DNA of 64,000 nt from Populus alba (lineage: Eukaryota > Streptophyta > Magnoliopsida > Malpighiales > Salicaceae): NCBI RefSeq assembly GCF_005239225.2, contig NC_133300.1:7345875-7409874 (forward strand), in the 5' to 3' direction. The first letter of the stretch is position 1; the number at the start of each line of letters is the position of its first letter. The notes below the pieces were generated by a model that saw only the letters and a program-made list of their open reading frames with translations, did not search any database and was not told where the DNA came from. Made by a program: the position numbers and the translations under genes. Below, piece after piece: positions 36,220 to 48,701 of this stretch.

Positions 36220-39151
36220 ATGGGCAAGTATATGAGGAAGGCTAAAACGACAAATGATGTAGCCGTGGTCGACTTGAGTTGTGGTGTCCGTACCCGAGCC
36301 AAAACCCTAGCTCTCAAGAAACAACAAGCCCTCAGATTGCATGCTTCCTCTGCCTCCCCTCCTCCCCCCTCGTCTCCCGCCGGATACCTCCAGCTTCGCA
36401 GCCGCCGTCTTGAGAAGAAACCACCTCCAGTTCCATCATTGCATCATGGCTCCCCGAGAAGGCAGCAGCAGAGACTGGGTGGTCAGAACAATAACAAATT
36501 GGGGCAGCAAGAAAGCCCTAGCCCTATTTTGAAACCGAGTTCGCGGGTGGATAAAGATTCCGGGTCGAGTCAAGAGAGAGAAGGGGGGGAGAGTAAAGAG
36601 GTTGAAGAGAATAATAACAGCAATAGTAAAGACTTGGGTTCTTTTGGAGATAATGTTTTGGACATTGAAAGTAGAGATAGGTGGGTTTTCTTACTTTTCT
36701 TTAATTTCTTGAGAAGTTTGAAATGCTTTCTTTTTTCTTTATTCTAGGGTTTTTTTGTTGAAATTCTGAGTAATGGTAAAATGGGGGGACGTTGAAGAAG
36801 TGTATGCGTCTGCCTTTTCTTTTCTTAAAAAAATTGCTTTTGGAAAAATTCGGGGCTTTTCTTTTTTCTTTTTGGTGTTTAATTTTAGGGCTTTCCTATT
36901 TGGTTGATAAGTTAATGGAAGGAAAGAGGGGTAATCGATTTGGGTTTTCATTTTTTTTTTTTTTTTAAATCGGGTATAGTTTGGGGTTGGGGAAATTTGT
37001 GCATTAGTGTTTGATTGCTGAGAAAATGAGAGAAAGAGATGAAAAATAGAAAAGTCGTGTGTTTCTTGGGGGTTTGAATGAGTTTTTCCATGCCTGTGCT
37101 TTTTTAATTGCTGAGAGTGAAAGAGAAGAATCTTGACATGTTAAAGCCTCAATTTAACCTCGTTCATGATTTGGGTTTTTCTCCCTCTTTTCTGGCTGTG
37201 TGAACTTTTTCAGGGTTTTCTTTCATCTATTTGGTTTAGTTTAAAGCTTTGGTTTTAATATTGGGGGCTTGAGAAGACTATAATTTGCATTTAAAGAGGA
37301 ATTGTGGCAGCCTTTTGGGTGGTTAAGCTGTAACTTAAGCTTCATTTCTGTTAAAACAAAACTCGTAGCAATAAAGAAGAGAATTAAAATTTATTTCATT
37401 GCATCCCCAATAATTGCTTGACATAAAGAAGAGATTTTCTGCTTTACATATAGATAGTTGGAGTTTTTTCCTTTTTAAAATAAGAACAAATTGTGGTGGA
37501 GTCTTTTTCTGAAGCCTTACCTTTTATATTTTAAAGTGATTTTCTTTATAAGAATTTTGCTTCCCTTTCTGTTTGGTTTCTGAGAAAATGCAGCGTGGAG
37601 AAGAAATTTAAGATGTTGGATCTAACCTCAAGACTCTTAGTACTCTAGACCCATGAAACTAAAACCACGCTACCAATTTCTCTAATTCTCTTTCAAGTGC
37701 TTAAAACATCTTCCTTCATGTATAGTTTTTTTTCTTCACTGAAGTGTGATTTGCATCTAGGGGAATTAATGCCGTAACTTTGTTTCGTGGTTTTAATGAA
37801 TTATTAACCATCTTCATGGATAACAGGTTTCGTATGACTTCATTGCATTTTGCGGGTCGCTGATTAAAAATTCCATGATTTTGTCTGCCTCTGTTTACTG
37901 GACTTTACACTGAACATGCTTTACAGTTCTTTCCAGGTTGCTTTTACTTCAATTTGGTTGTTACTATGCGGGCCCTTATTATACGTGTCTCAAAACAAAA
38001 TAGTTTTACTTGCGTGTCCTCTTCTTGTAGTGCTCTCAGACATGGATGCCATTCCATTATTTTAATCAAAAGAAACAAATCTGTTCCTTTGGTTCTTCCA
38101 ACAACAAATGGCTCTGCGTTTTTTAAGCAATATCATTATTGTTTGGTGTTTTTATTTTGAACATAAATATGCTTAGTGTGTGTTTTTCTTGTTATAAGAC
38201 TTGGTTTTTATTTATGCTTGGACACAGGATGCTCTAACAGAAACTCTGATTTGATTCAAAGCCTCAAGAATGTTTATGTCTTGTTTGCTTCATGTAATGA
38301 GGATGGGATATCTAAAGTGGTTTTCTACTCCTTCCTTGATCCTTTGGTGCTTGTAACTATCCTCTCTATATACGAAAATTGAATATGGGAAATACAAGAC
38401 CTCATTTTGGGTATTTTCTGTTGTAATTCCCGAAATTTGTGAAGTTTATTTCTTAGTTTTTTGTAGCTTGAGGTACATCATAGTAAAAAATTGGCACCTT
38501 TTGCAGAATGTACGCGGCCTGCAATGTGTTAATGGCTTGGAAAATCTTAAGTTTACATGCTGACACGATTCATGTCTCCTTTTTATTGTTTTTGGCACAA
38601 GCTTTGTATTTATTATCAGTTCTGATAGCTTTATGACACGGGACTTACATCATCATATGCAGTTGTTTCTCCTCATTTCATTATGCTATGTTATTTTCCC
38701 TTAGGATACATATTCACTGTGCCCATGTCATATTTATCTTCTTTGTTACAGGAGCACCAGGGAATCCACTCCTTGCAATTTAACAAGAGGCACAGAAGAC
38801 ACAAGAACCCCTGGTTCTACTACTAAGTCTGCGAGCCCTACTGAAAGTAGCAGGAGATTACAGAACTCAATGCAAAGACCAATCCCAACAACCCGTGAAA
38901 TGGATGAGTTCTTTGGCCCCGCTGAAGAAGAGCAGCTAAGGCAATTTACTGAGAAGTATGTGCCTCCCATCTATTTGCTTATCTCATTTGAATGATTGCT
39001 TAGGATCTTTGGACTATCTTCTAATGTTTCTGCTGCGAAGTTTACATCCTCTTAGCTGATATAAATGCTGATTTTTGGCAGGTATAACTTCGACCCTGTT
39101 AGTGACAAGCCGCTCCCTGGACGTTATGAATGGGAGAAATTGGATCCCTAA
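36220..39151 (+). CDS. KRP/ICK cyclin-dependent kinase inhibitor, 244 aa
   Basis: Three exons, 36220-36680, 38752-38955 and 39082-39151, join with GT-AG borders (ATAG|GTGGGT, GAA|GTATGT) to give 244 residues plus TAA. The N-terminus MGKYMRKAK and the [12 protein letters not shown] block (56-67) are hallmarks of the KRP3/4/5-like subgroup. The middle is a low-complexity, Ser/Gly/Asn/Glu-rich linker. A STPCNL motif (158-163) follows the first splice. The C-terminal inhibitory region begins at REMDEFF (about 201-207) and includes FTEKYNFDP and PLPGRYEW, the cyclin- and CDK-contacting segments related to p27Kip1. Family role: nuclear inhibitor of CDKA/CDKB-cyclin complexes, restraining cell-cycle entry and influencing endoreduplication. 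Intron 1 is long (2.07 kb) and intron 2 short (126 bp). No frameshift or missing key residue was seen. The subgroup assignment is from motifs only. Confidence 0.95.
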
Positions 39152-42100
39152 AAGACATTAGCATTCCATCAGGACATTTCCTGCAGACTGATGGTTGATC
39201 TTGTGCTTAGAATTTTATAAGTAGCAGGAATTAGTAGTAGTTCTACCGGTGGTGTTGTTATTTCCATTTTCCATCACCTCTTCTTTTAATTGTAAAGAAA
39301 GTAGGTTTGTCAAACATGTGTAGACTAATGGTCTGTAACATAACAGGGGGTTATGAGTTACACAACAAAATACAAACCAAGGTCCTATGTCTAACAAATC
39401 TTCTGAGAGGGGAAGTGAAGATGTAGATTTAGGCTTCAGGCAATTAGGTCAGTCTCTCTGGTACAGAAATTTACTAGATTTTCTTTTTCACTTAGTACTG
39501 TAATTTCCTCCCCTTATTTGTCTATACCTGTACTGGTGCAACTTCTAAAAACTACGTGGAATAAGCATGACCCTTTTCCCCTATTTATTTTTTTTGTCTG
39601 TATCTCTGTCATCTACTGGTCTCTGCACAGTTCAATTTTGGCTGGTTTGTATCCATGTGAGACGGTGCATCGAACCTCGGCTTTTGATAAGAGGCTAAAT
39701 ATTGTTCATAACTGTCCAGTTATTTTAACTTTTTGGCTAGAATGGATGGGTGGTGGTTGCGGTAGGGTAGCTCATTTGGAGTCTTTAGATGTAGTGAAAG
39801 AATCTTGTCATGTCATCAAGTTCCACTTTTCACTTCAAAATTGTAATCTCCTGTTCAAATTTGTGCATCCTGAGGTAGGTGAATGGAATTATGTAAGAAC
39901 TTTGCAAGGTGCTTTTGTGGAAGGGTAGTCGGAAATGGAGAAATAAGCTTGACTCTACTGTGTTGCTTTTTAATCTTGTCATCCGTCTGAACGGGAAGAT
40001 TTGGTGTCAACACTTGACAATAAGGAAGTCTTGATTGTATTTTCCTTCGAGGCTGCTAAAATGGAGGTTGAAAAGAATTATTAAAAGACTTTGATTTCTC
40101 AAAACACGGGCGTGAACAGACAACAAAATATGAAATCTCTAGTGCTGTTGTTGTTCTTGTCAATGGCGGTGGCCAGAAAAGTCGAAAATCCATCTTGTTG
40201 AGACGGAGCCATGGAATCCTAGCAATAGAGCATGCGTGGATAGCAAGAAAGTGAATGATTTGCCAAATCCTAAATGGAGATAGTCAAATAGAGATGCCTT
40301 TTTCTTGTGGAATATAAGGCAATTTGGTCACACATGTAATGATAGGTTGCTGTGATTAGAAAACACATATTGGTGGTTATAGTGGTGGCGGTGGATGTGC
40401 CTTTAAATGGTTGAAATCAAGGAATCTTCAATTCCCAATAACCCTTTATTTGATTTCAAATCTTTGATCAATTCTTCAAATGAGCATTTAATTTCTTTGT
40501 TGATTTACAAAGGGGGAAGGCAATTTCAAGGAAACTACCTTAAACTTAACAGCAGCCTCTGCATGTTTGTTTTTGTGTTGTTTTGCACATCATAATGCTA
40601 GCTTTTTTATTTTTTATAAAGAAGAGTAATTGTATATACTATAGAATCATTTTACGATATACTGTTACTGTGATGGTGATTTTTTTTAAAATATTTTTTA
40701 TTTAAAAATATATTTATAGTTTTTTTCAGAAACATTTTTACACAGTGAAAACAAATGACAATATCTGTGCAGATACGGTGTCCTTATTTTTCAGAATTGG
40801 GTGGACCCCAATATTGATTTTTTTTTTATATATGCTAAAAGCCTAGAGGTGGTGGTGGTCGGTGGGTGGCGGTGGTGGTACTATGGTAGACTGGTTTAGA
40901 CCAGGGTGACCCATTGTGTGCATGGTTTTGGATCCAAGGTTGAATGAAGCTGTAAAATTTCCCACGCACGGACTGTCTCTTTGTGGCTTTTGAAGAAACT
41001 CAGGGTAGCTTTCTCGAGGCGAGGCCTGCCATTTTGCAGAAATTGCCAGACATTTTGTACCAAATGTTGCCAAGAAGCAGAAGTATGTTTTACATGTGTT
41101 TACAAGCTGCCGATTCTACGGCAAAAGTGGTCCTAGAAGACTTTCTGCTAGATTGATGATGACCCCATCTGAAGCTTTTCAAGAAAAAAAAAAAAAAAAA
41201 ATGAGCGTAGCTCGGGAGATCTGCAGTATTTTCCACCCCAACAACCCTTCTTCTTCAACTAGTGTAAAGACTATTCAGGAGTAATATGGAACTTCTGAAC
41301 AGCAGAAAATATCAGTGCATCAGCAAAAGAAAATCTCATCTGAATCATTGCGTGTTCCCTTGGCCAACGGCTGCTTGAATCGCAAAGAAACAACCGCCCT
41401 ATTGAGTTAATGAAATCACTTGAGAGCTCCGATCATTTTCACTCATAAAGTATGGCGATTCAGTTTATTTGACCAGTAGTGTATAAAATGTTCATCATGG
41501 AGACAAGACTGCGGCTAGGGGTTGCCATGCCGGTCACCAGCGACTGCCTCTTTTTTAGGCCATCAATGGCCGGCATGCAGTAGCATCTCTAATGGCACGT
41601 GAAGCGCACAGATGAGCTACATGAGTTAGTGATGATAGGCTGCATGCCTCCGATTGGTACCTGCCGGAGAATAATCTCTAACCAGACGGCAGATTTTTTT
41701 AAATGGCCAACTCCTCCTTGATAAATGAATCACAATGTGCTAGCATTTCATTCATAGGGGACAATTACCAAGGTGTGGAATTCTTGTCTTGGGAGGAACG
41801 TGTTGTCACATCAGGTGTGGAATTAGTAACCTAGGTGGGCAGCACTTTATTTTTATATCTTTTATTTTATTTATTGATTTATAAAATTAAATAGAATTTT
41901 TTAATTCTTTGTTTGGATAATTGATGGGACTTTCGTTTCTTTACTTATGCAATGTTTTCACAGTCTAGTTCATTGATGAATTTTATATTCCAAACAATTT
42001 CTTTGATTTTTTAAATGTGAAGGTGTATTTTTTATTCAGTTGTAAAATTAGTTATGCTTTTCTTGTTTGAAAATTTTCAAACTCAGAGCATTATTATTTA

Positions 42101-42189
42101 GAATAAAATGTATATTAATTGGTATTTACTATTTTTTTTAAATATTTCATTGAAAAAAATATTAATTCAAACATTCTTGAACTTCTAAT
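39152..42189. other. KRP 3' flank and intergenic DNA, no gene recognised
   Basis: The first few hundred bases are likely the 3' untranslated region of the KRP gene. A 136-codon open frame at 39518-39928 (plus) has no recognisable domain and sits where 3' flank is expected. Positions 40655-40765 hold a partial MITE-like copy. A GC-richer stretch at 40840-41680 includes a GGT-rich run at 40850-40880 and an A-run of 18 at about 41184-41201. No coding or RNA gene could be assigned. From 41830 on the sequence is AT-rich. Confidence 0.45.
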
Positions 42190-44317
42190 TTATTTTCTTC
42201 ATTAATAGATTTTATAGCCAAGTATAAGATACCATCTGCATCATATCTCTCTCAATCTAGGTCCTAGAACAAATGTCTTTGGAGGGAGGTGTTCCATACA
42301 AAATAGATAAAAATCTAATCTTAGATCATTCCATGCTTAGCTATTTTAACATCTAGTCTATATGCATGGATTGAAACACAACTTTCTAGATCTGTCTTGA
42401 TAGATCTTTATATCCAATATATAAGTTGCTTTTCCTAATTTTTTTATAGAGAAATTCTTGGACAATCAAAACTTTACTAATTAAAGTAAATATATGTCAT
42501 TTCTAAATATGTCATCTATATATAATATTAGAAAAACGACACCATCCCTACTGGCCTTTTGTAAACACAAGGTTTATCTATATTTTTGATGAAATCAAAT
42601 CTATGAATTATACTATTAAAATTGAATATTTCTACTCTTTAAAGCTTGTATAGTATATTTATACATTGCCTTCCATGTTAGTTTTTCTTTTAAAGACTCG
42701 CTTAGATCCATTGAGTTTTATCTGTTTAGGTGGATCAACCAAGTTTCAAACTTAGTTAATACATGAAGTCTATAGCTTCAGGTTATTTCTTGGAATAAAT
42801 ATCATATATTACTTACATGTAATTGGTAGGCTCATCAATTATGAGCAACATGTCATTCATAATTTTCATGAGAGGTTCTTGTCTCATTAATGTATGACAT
42901 GTCCTACTAAATTTATAGAGATTTTGTATTTTTTAAGGTTCAAGCTAAACATTCAATGTTTTAGCCTTGTGAAAGTATTTATTTGGATGTAGTGTTCCAA
43001 GAGCTGTAGAGAATTTTATTCTCTTTTAGATAATCCTTGAAATATTAACCACTTAGATTCAATCGAAGTTTCTTAATACTTATTCCAATCTGTATTTTAA
43101 TTTTATTACAATTTATATTGAACCTGAAAATTTTAAATTTAGGTATATACAAACCATTCATATAATTATCAGATCTATAAAAACATCATTATTATAAAAG
43201 AACAGCATTTATCTTTAATAATATATTTAAATCTTTTAAATATGAAATAAAATGGAAACAATGTTTTAAAATACTAGAACAAAATAACAATTATAAAGTT
43301 CTAGTATCAACCCATTAGGCAAAATAAAATAAGTAGTTCTTACAACTAATGCAACAACCTTTGCTTCATTACCGAGTCGTAAGTCCATTTTGCTTTTAAT
43401 TAATCTTTTACTTTCCTTTAGTTTCTGCATGCAATTACAAATGTGAAAACCACATTCGATGTTCAATACCCAAGAACTATAATGCAAAGTAGTAGGATAA
43501 TTTTCAATTATAAACATACTTGAAGTAGAAGCTTTATTAAGCTTATTTACTTTCACGGTTGTAAGGTGACAATTCCTCCTCCAATATCCTTCTTTGCCAT
43601 AATAATGATAGGTACCCTTATCTTTCTTGATGCTCCTAGTAGGTTTGTTTGCTTTAGAGACAACACCATTATTCTTTTTATCCTTCTTCTTAGACATTCT
43701 AGAAGAACAGAGTTTTTTTCCTTTTTAAAGGTCCTTTCAACAGTCTTAAGCATATTAAATAATTTTGGCAATGTATTATCCAACTTGTTTATATGATAGT
43801 TCATAATAAATTGTGAAAAGCTTTAGGGTAATGACTGTAAGACCAAGTCAACACTTAACTCATAGTCCATGAAAAAACCCAATTGACCCAATTTCTCAAT
43901 ATAGCCAATCATTTTTAAAACATGAGTGTTCACTGAATAACCCTCCTTTATCTTGCAGCATAATAACTCCTTAAAGGTCTTATACCTCTTTTTCCTACTA
44001 GCCTCATCAAATAATTTTTTGAGATGCATAATCATAGTATGAGCATCCATATTCTCATGTTGTCTTTGAAGTTCAGGTGAAAAACTAGCTAACATCACAC
44101 TTACTACTTGTTCATCATCATCAACATGACACTGATATTCATTCATAATTTCTTCTCCAGCATCCTCAACAAGGGCATTTGGAATTGGATTTTCAAGAAC
44201 ATACAACCTCTTTTCTTGCTTGAGAACAATTCTCACATTTCAGTTCTAATCCAAGAAATTTGGTTTAGTCAATTTGGTAGCATCAAGTATGCTTCGTAGA
44301 GATATGTTAATACTCAT
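42190..44317 (-). mobile_element. Decayed Ty1/copia retrotransposon: gag, protease and RT relics
   Basis: Read on the minus strand, the order is that of copia. A gag frame runs from ATG at 44317 through about 43823, interrupted by two early stops (around 44270) and one near 43820. It continues to about 43700, where the frame shifts into a lysine-rich segment. A zinc-knuckle relic follows (43610-43569), in which three of the four metal ligands are now tyrosine. A protease-like stretch follows at about 43480-43440, with its active-site Asp position changed. Integrase is almost entirely missing. Reverse-transcriptase relics resume at about 42960-42190 across all three frames with many stops; a YIDD-like active-site segment can be read near 42510. 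This is an inactive molecular fossil. Confidence 0.85.
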
Positions 44318-44329
44318 TTTGATCTACAA

Positions 44330-47325
44330 AACTATTTATATAAAGATAAAGAGTATTAGTTTCATGCACACATATTTAAATTTTAAATTTAGATAAGGTG
44401 TTTAATCCTAATTTGGTCTCCCATTATTTTTTTCCAAATTAATAACCCTCTATATTAATTTGAGAAATCTCGCTTAGATTTTTCTAATGGGTTAGGGTCT
44501 CATTTAATTTATCCGACCTTGAATGACTCAACAAATCAAAATAAATTAAATTAGATAGATAACATAATTTATCAATCATATCTCTATGTGACTCCTAGAT
44601 TAGTTAGATGACAACTCTTTGTCCAAACATAGCATATATGTTTTGCCTAGCTCATACCTCTAATCTCATATGATTATGGGTGAGTTATCCAAATTATATA
44701 GGTTAGTTAAGTAGAACTTAATTTTATAGCATTAAGCATATCAATTAATAGTAACCTTGAGTGACTCGACAAATTATCCATGAATAGAATTTTAGTTTTA
44801 TGCATATAAAATTGGATATACCTAAGCAAGCTTCTTTGAGTCATTGAAGGGAATTAGATAGTGAAACCCTAGGTAGTTATAGCAAGTTTTCATAAGTCCA
44901 TTGCAAGCACTTCGGTTGTAGCCTTCATCACCATTTCTTTTTTTTTTTTCATCTTAGATTACATAATAATTTCCTATTTAAATTCCTATATTTCTAAATT
45001 AAATAACGTTTACATAATTAATTAAGAAACCTCGAGTTACATTCGAGAGGATTTGGATGAGAAAAGAATTACAACCTAGAATAAAAAATAAAGATAAGGC
45101 AAGACTTGTAGACCCTATTTAACAAAATTACAATCATTCAACCATCAAATAAAAACACAATCTCATTGGTCTTTAATATCCATAATCATCCATCATGAAT
45201 AAAAATATTTTAATAACATGATAAATACATTATATGCTTCAATTCTAATTATTAGCTTTATGTGTTACTATAAAATAATATTTCTAACACTTAGAAATAT
45301 TCAATCAAATCTAATTTGATAATTTCCCAAACAAAAAAAATTTTATTTAACAAAATTTCCATGAAAAACATTTTTTTTTCAAAATTTAATAAGAAAATTA
45401 GTCACATTAAAATTATTATTAATATCCTAAAATATTTAAGGATTCATTAAATAAATTTTCCAGATTAAAATACTCTCATTATCTTAGAAAAACCATTTTT
45501 CTAAATATTATTTAATTAACAAATTAATTAACTAAATCCTTATCCCATTAGGATATCATAAAACTTAAAAATTTGAATTAAACAATTTAATTCATTCCTA
45601 ATCCTATTAGGAAAATAAATTATTTAATTAAAATTATTTAAGGTAGAAAATCCAAATTTTATTTTATTAAAAATAGTTTTTGATTAAATCCTAATTATAT
45701 TAGGAAAATTAATTCTATAATTAATTTAATTTGGGTTGCAATTAAAATAAAATCAAATTTTATTTATAGGCTTAAAAAGGCATAAATATGACGGTAAAAT
45801 AATATTTTATATTAAAATAAATCCTATGGTCATAAAATAAAAGAGGTGGGGTAAAATGATAAAATACCCTGAAACCCTAAACTCATCTCTTTCCCCATCT
45901 CTTTTTCCCTTTCTTTTACGATGTGTCGCTGACATGACACCTTGCCCTCACCACTAGCATGTTTTCCAGCAACAGCTGAGGCCGCAGTTGCCTACAACCA
46001 TGTAAGGTGTAGTGCATCTGTAGTAGCATGAGGCTGCTTCCTTGCACAACTATGGTGGCTGATGCTACTAGTAGTGGGGCGCCCAGGGCAACCAGCAACA
46101 ATGTTGTGCTAGGGTGTTGCCAACAACGACAATGTCCAACGCATTTAGCATTGCCAACCAAGACAATATGAAATATAATCTATATATTAATTATATTGTA
46201 GTTTTAATTTCTATATATTTTAATTAAGTTATACTGAATTAAATCATCATAGTTTAATTTCTGACTAGTGGTTCTTAATATTTGTGACCCATTAGGTTCT
46301 TAATATGTTGACCCAAAGATAAAATATAATTCTAATTAAATAAATTAAACAATTTCATTTATTATCAATTCATCAATTTATATTTAAAGATTAGGTGTAT
46401 TGTCTAGCAATGTGTTATGATTTTCAAAATATTAGAAAAGTCATTAGTGGTTTAACTTAACCTTTTAGTGACCGGTTTCTTAGTGTAATTAATATCATTT
46501 CATCAATAATGTTTTGATTTGATACTAAAGCATGAAGTATGTTTGCCATGTTAAATCATGTTTGTTCTCTACATAATAGCCATTGATCATTTGAATAAGA
46601 TTTGAAATTTTTTTCAAATCTCATTCCACCTTGGCTAAGGATTTCCCAGTCAATATTATTTGAGAACAGATAAAATATTTTTTGTAATTCATCTAGGGTA
46701 ATAAATTATCTCTTGATCACTCAAGTACTTTCATATAATTCATGTTACACTCAATGTTTTTCCTTTCATTACCTTGATTAAAATAACATATAATAGGATC
46801 AAAGCATAATACTCTCTATATAAGATAAATTAGTGATTTCAAGTCTAATAATCATTTATAAAACTATCACATGAGCCTTTTTAAATATATATGTAATCAC
46901 TTCATATGAAATTCTCATACGGGTCAGTTCAGTGTACAAGTTTTATAACAAAAACCTACATATTAGTTCTAGGTATCCCTTATACCTTAGTTTATGAGAA
47001 CAACAACTTCTTTTTATAAATAAAAGAATATAATATGTACCATTCTCTATAACTCTAATGAATGTCCAGGATTTAAAAGAGCATTAACTAGAAATATTTT
47101 AAGAACAATATTTTGATACAATAGAAACCTCATAATTATAATATTTTTATAATTTTCTTTGTAAAATATTTTTGTTTTATAGACTTTATTTTTACTCTAG
47201 ATTCATTAGTATTATATGAATATTAAAGATAAATTAAGCCTTTATTAATAATAAATATATATTTATATAAATATAATAATACTATATGTAACCAATTAGT
47301 TACGAGATATATTAAATTAATATCA
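44330..47325 (-). mobile_element. LTR-like region upstream of the copia gag relic
   Basis: The part at 46440-47320 aligns in the same orientation with 5390-6260, the probable solo LTR. Shared phrases include 'tcaataatgttttgattt', 'aatctcattc.acctt', 'tactctctatataagata' and 'aataataaatatatattta'. Because the gag relic starts at 44317 on the minus strand, this is where a 5' LTR and leader belong. A minus-strand TATA-like 'cctataaataaaa' lies near 45758-45771. At nearly 3 kb it is too long for one LTR, so it probably contains insertions. The GC-richer 45880-46160 interval is a candidate foreign insert. The PBS is not recognisable. Confidence 0.5.
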
Positions 47326-47329
47326 CCTG

Positions 47330-47940
47330 AAGCAATTCTTCGGATAAGACATCATTGTTTTCGAGCAAGTCATCATTTTCGATTTCAAGATTGGGAATTA
47401 AAAGGGAAGTTGTTTCCGGTGGTGGCATGTGGTTGATTAGTGAGGGAAAATAGATGTGCAATAGTTCAAGGCCTCCCTACGGTGATTTGGGTGTTGTTTT
47501 GGTGGTGGGTGAGGTTAAATGATTATTCTAAGCCGATTTGTACAGAATAAAATGAAAATTATTTCAGGTTTTACTTGAGAGATATACATAAAAGAAAATT
47601 ATAAATTTTTTTTAAAAAAATATTTTTAAGAATATCATTTTGTTCAGAGCCCATGTTCACTTTAAACCGGCTCTGTGATTACTACGGTAGTGGTGGTTTG
47701 GCTTGGGGACGATCAGGGGGTTGTGGCTGCTGAATTCTGGCTGAAGTTTCAGAACGGGAAGACAGAGTAAGATGCATATTTTTCTTTTTTCTTATTTTTT
47801 TTAACTTGAAGACAATTTTTTTTATTTTAAAATAATAAAAGTCCTTATTTAAAATATAATAACAATTTTAAATTATTCTGTTGATGTTCTTTTTCGACGA
47901 ACACCATTGAAGATGTAAAGTGTTACACTCTTATAGATTA
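47330..47940. other. Intergenic, two GC-richer patches, no gene
   Basis: Patches at 47380-47520 and 47640-47770 are rich in G and T on the plus strand ('ggtggtgggtgag', 'ggtagtggtggtttgg'). They contain no supported frame. They resemble the mixed-composition debris at 52680-53540 and may derive from the same kind of element, but no alignment was established. Confidence 0.3.
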
Positions 47941-47942
47941 TC

Positions 47943-48400
47943 GAATGATTTATTTGGAAGTGTGGTTATGGTTGCTTTTTAAAATATTTTTTATCTTAAA
48001 ATATATCAAAACTATATTTTTTTTTTAAATTATTTTTTGTGATCAGCACATCAAAACGATATATAACATACGAGAGAGAATGGTTATGGTTGTTTTTTAA
48101 AGTGTTTTTCATGCCGAAATACATCAAAATAATTTTTTTTCTAATTTTTTAAAATTATTTTTAAGATCAGCACGTCAAAACAATACAAAATATATGGGAG
48201 TATAATTGTGGTTGCTTTTTAAAGTGTTTTTTGTGCCGAAATGCATCAAAATGATTTTTTTTTTAATTTTTTAAAAATTATTTTTGAAATCAGCTCATTA
48301 AAACAATTCAAAACATATAAAATAAATTAAAATTTTTTATAAAAAAACTATATTTAAATTTGTTTAAAAATATGAGTTGGCTCACATTTTCAAACACAAC
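47943..48400 (+). mobile_element. MITE-like element, head-to-tail trimer
   Basis: Three left-end segments occur in the same orientation. They begin at about 47948 ('tttggaagtgtggttatggt'), 48082 ('agaatggttatggttgtttt') and 48201 ('gagtataattgtggttgctt'). The first two each run only to the 'cagcac.tcaaaac' block before the next starts. Only the third continues through the A-rich tract to a right end, 'acattttcaaacacaacc'. The spacing is about 120-130 bp. This is either a partial tandem amplification or serial nested insertion. Confidence 0.7.
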
Positions 48401-48701
48401 CTAAACTGTGAAAAAAAAGAGAGGGTGAAATCAGAGAATCGGTGTAATTTTTTCTATATCAAATCATGAGGCAAAACTTAAATCCGCAGAAGGCAATAAA
48501 TTTACCAAACTGAACAACTGGGAAAAGCTACCTGCAATAACTTCAATTGGGCAGTTTCATAGGAATCGACCTGCCCTTAACGTTCAGAAACTTTTGTACA
48601 AGCACAGTTATTGCACTGAGAGAGCACAGTAAAGTTTTTGAGTTTTAAAAGTAAAGTCTTTATCGCAATCACTGCTCTTCGTATCTTAAAAATAAAACGA
48701 G

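Noticed and set aside
36341..36532. Proline-rich plus-strand frame within KRP exon 1
   Set aside because: Out-of-frame shadow of the KRP coding exon.
39518..39928. 136-codon open frame on the plus strand after the KRP gene
   Set aside because: No recognisable domain or signal, and it lies where the KRP 3' flank is expected. Length alone is not evidence.
41184..41201. A-run of 18 as the tail of a processed pseudogene
   Set aside because: No coding homology upstream and no target-site duplication found.
45916..46161. 81-codon minus-strand Leu-rich frame
   Set aside because: It lies inside the LTR-like region in a GC-richer insert, with no recognisable protein features.
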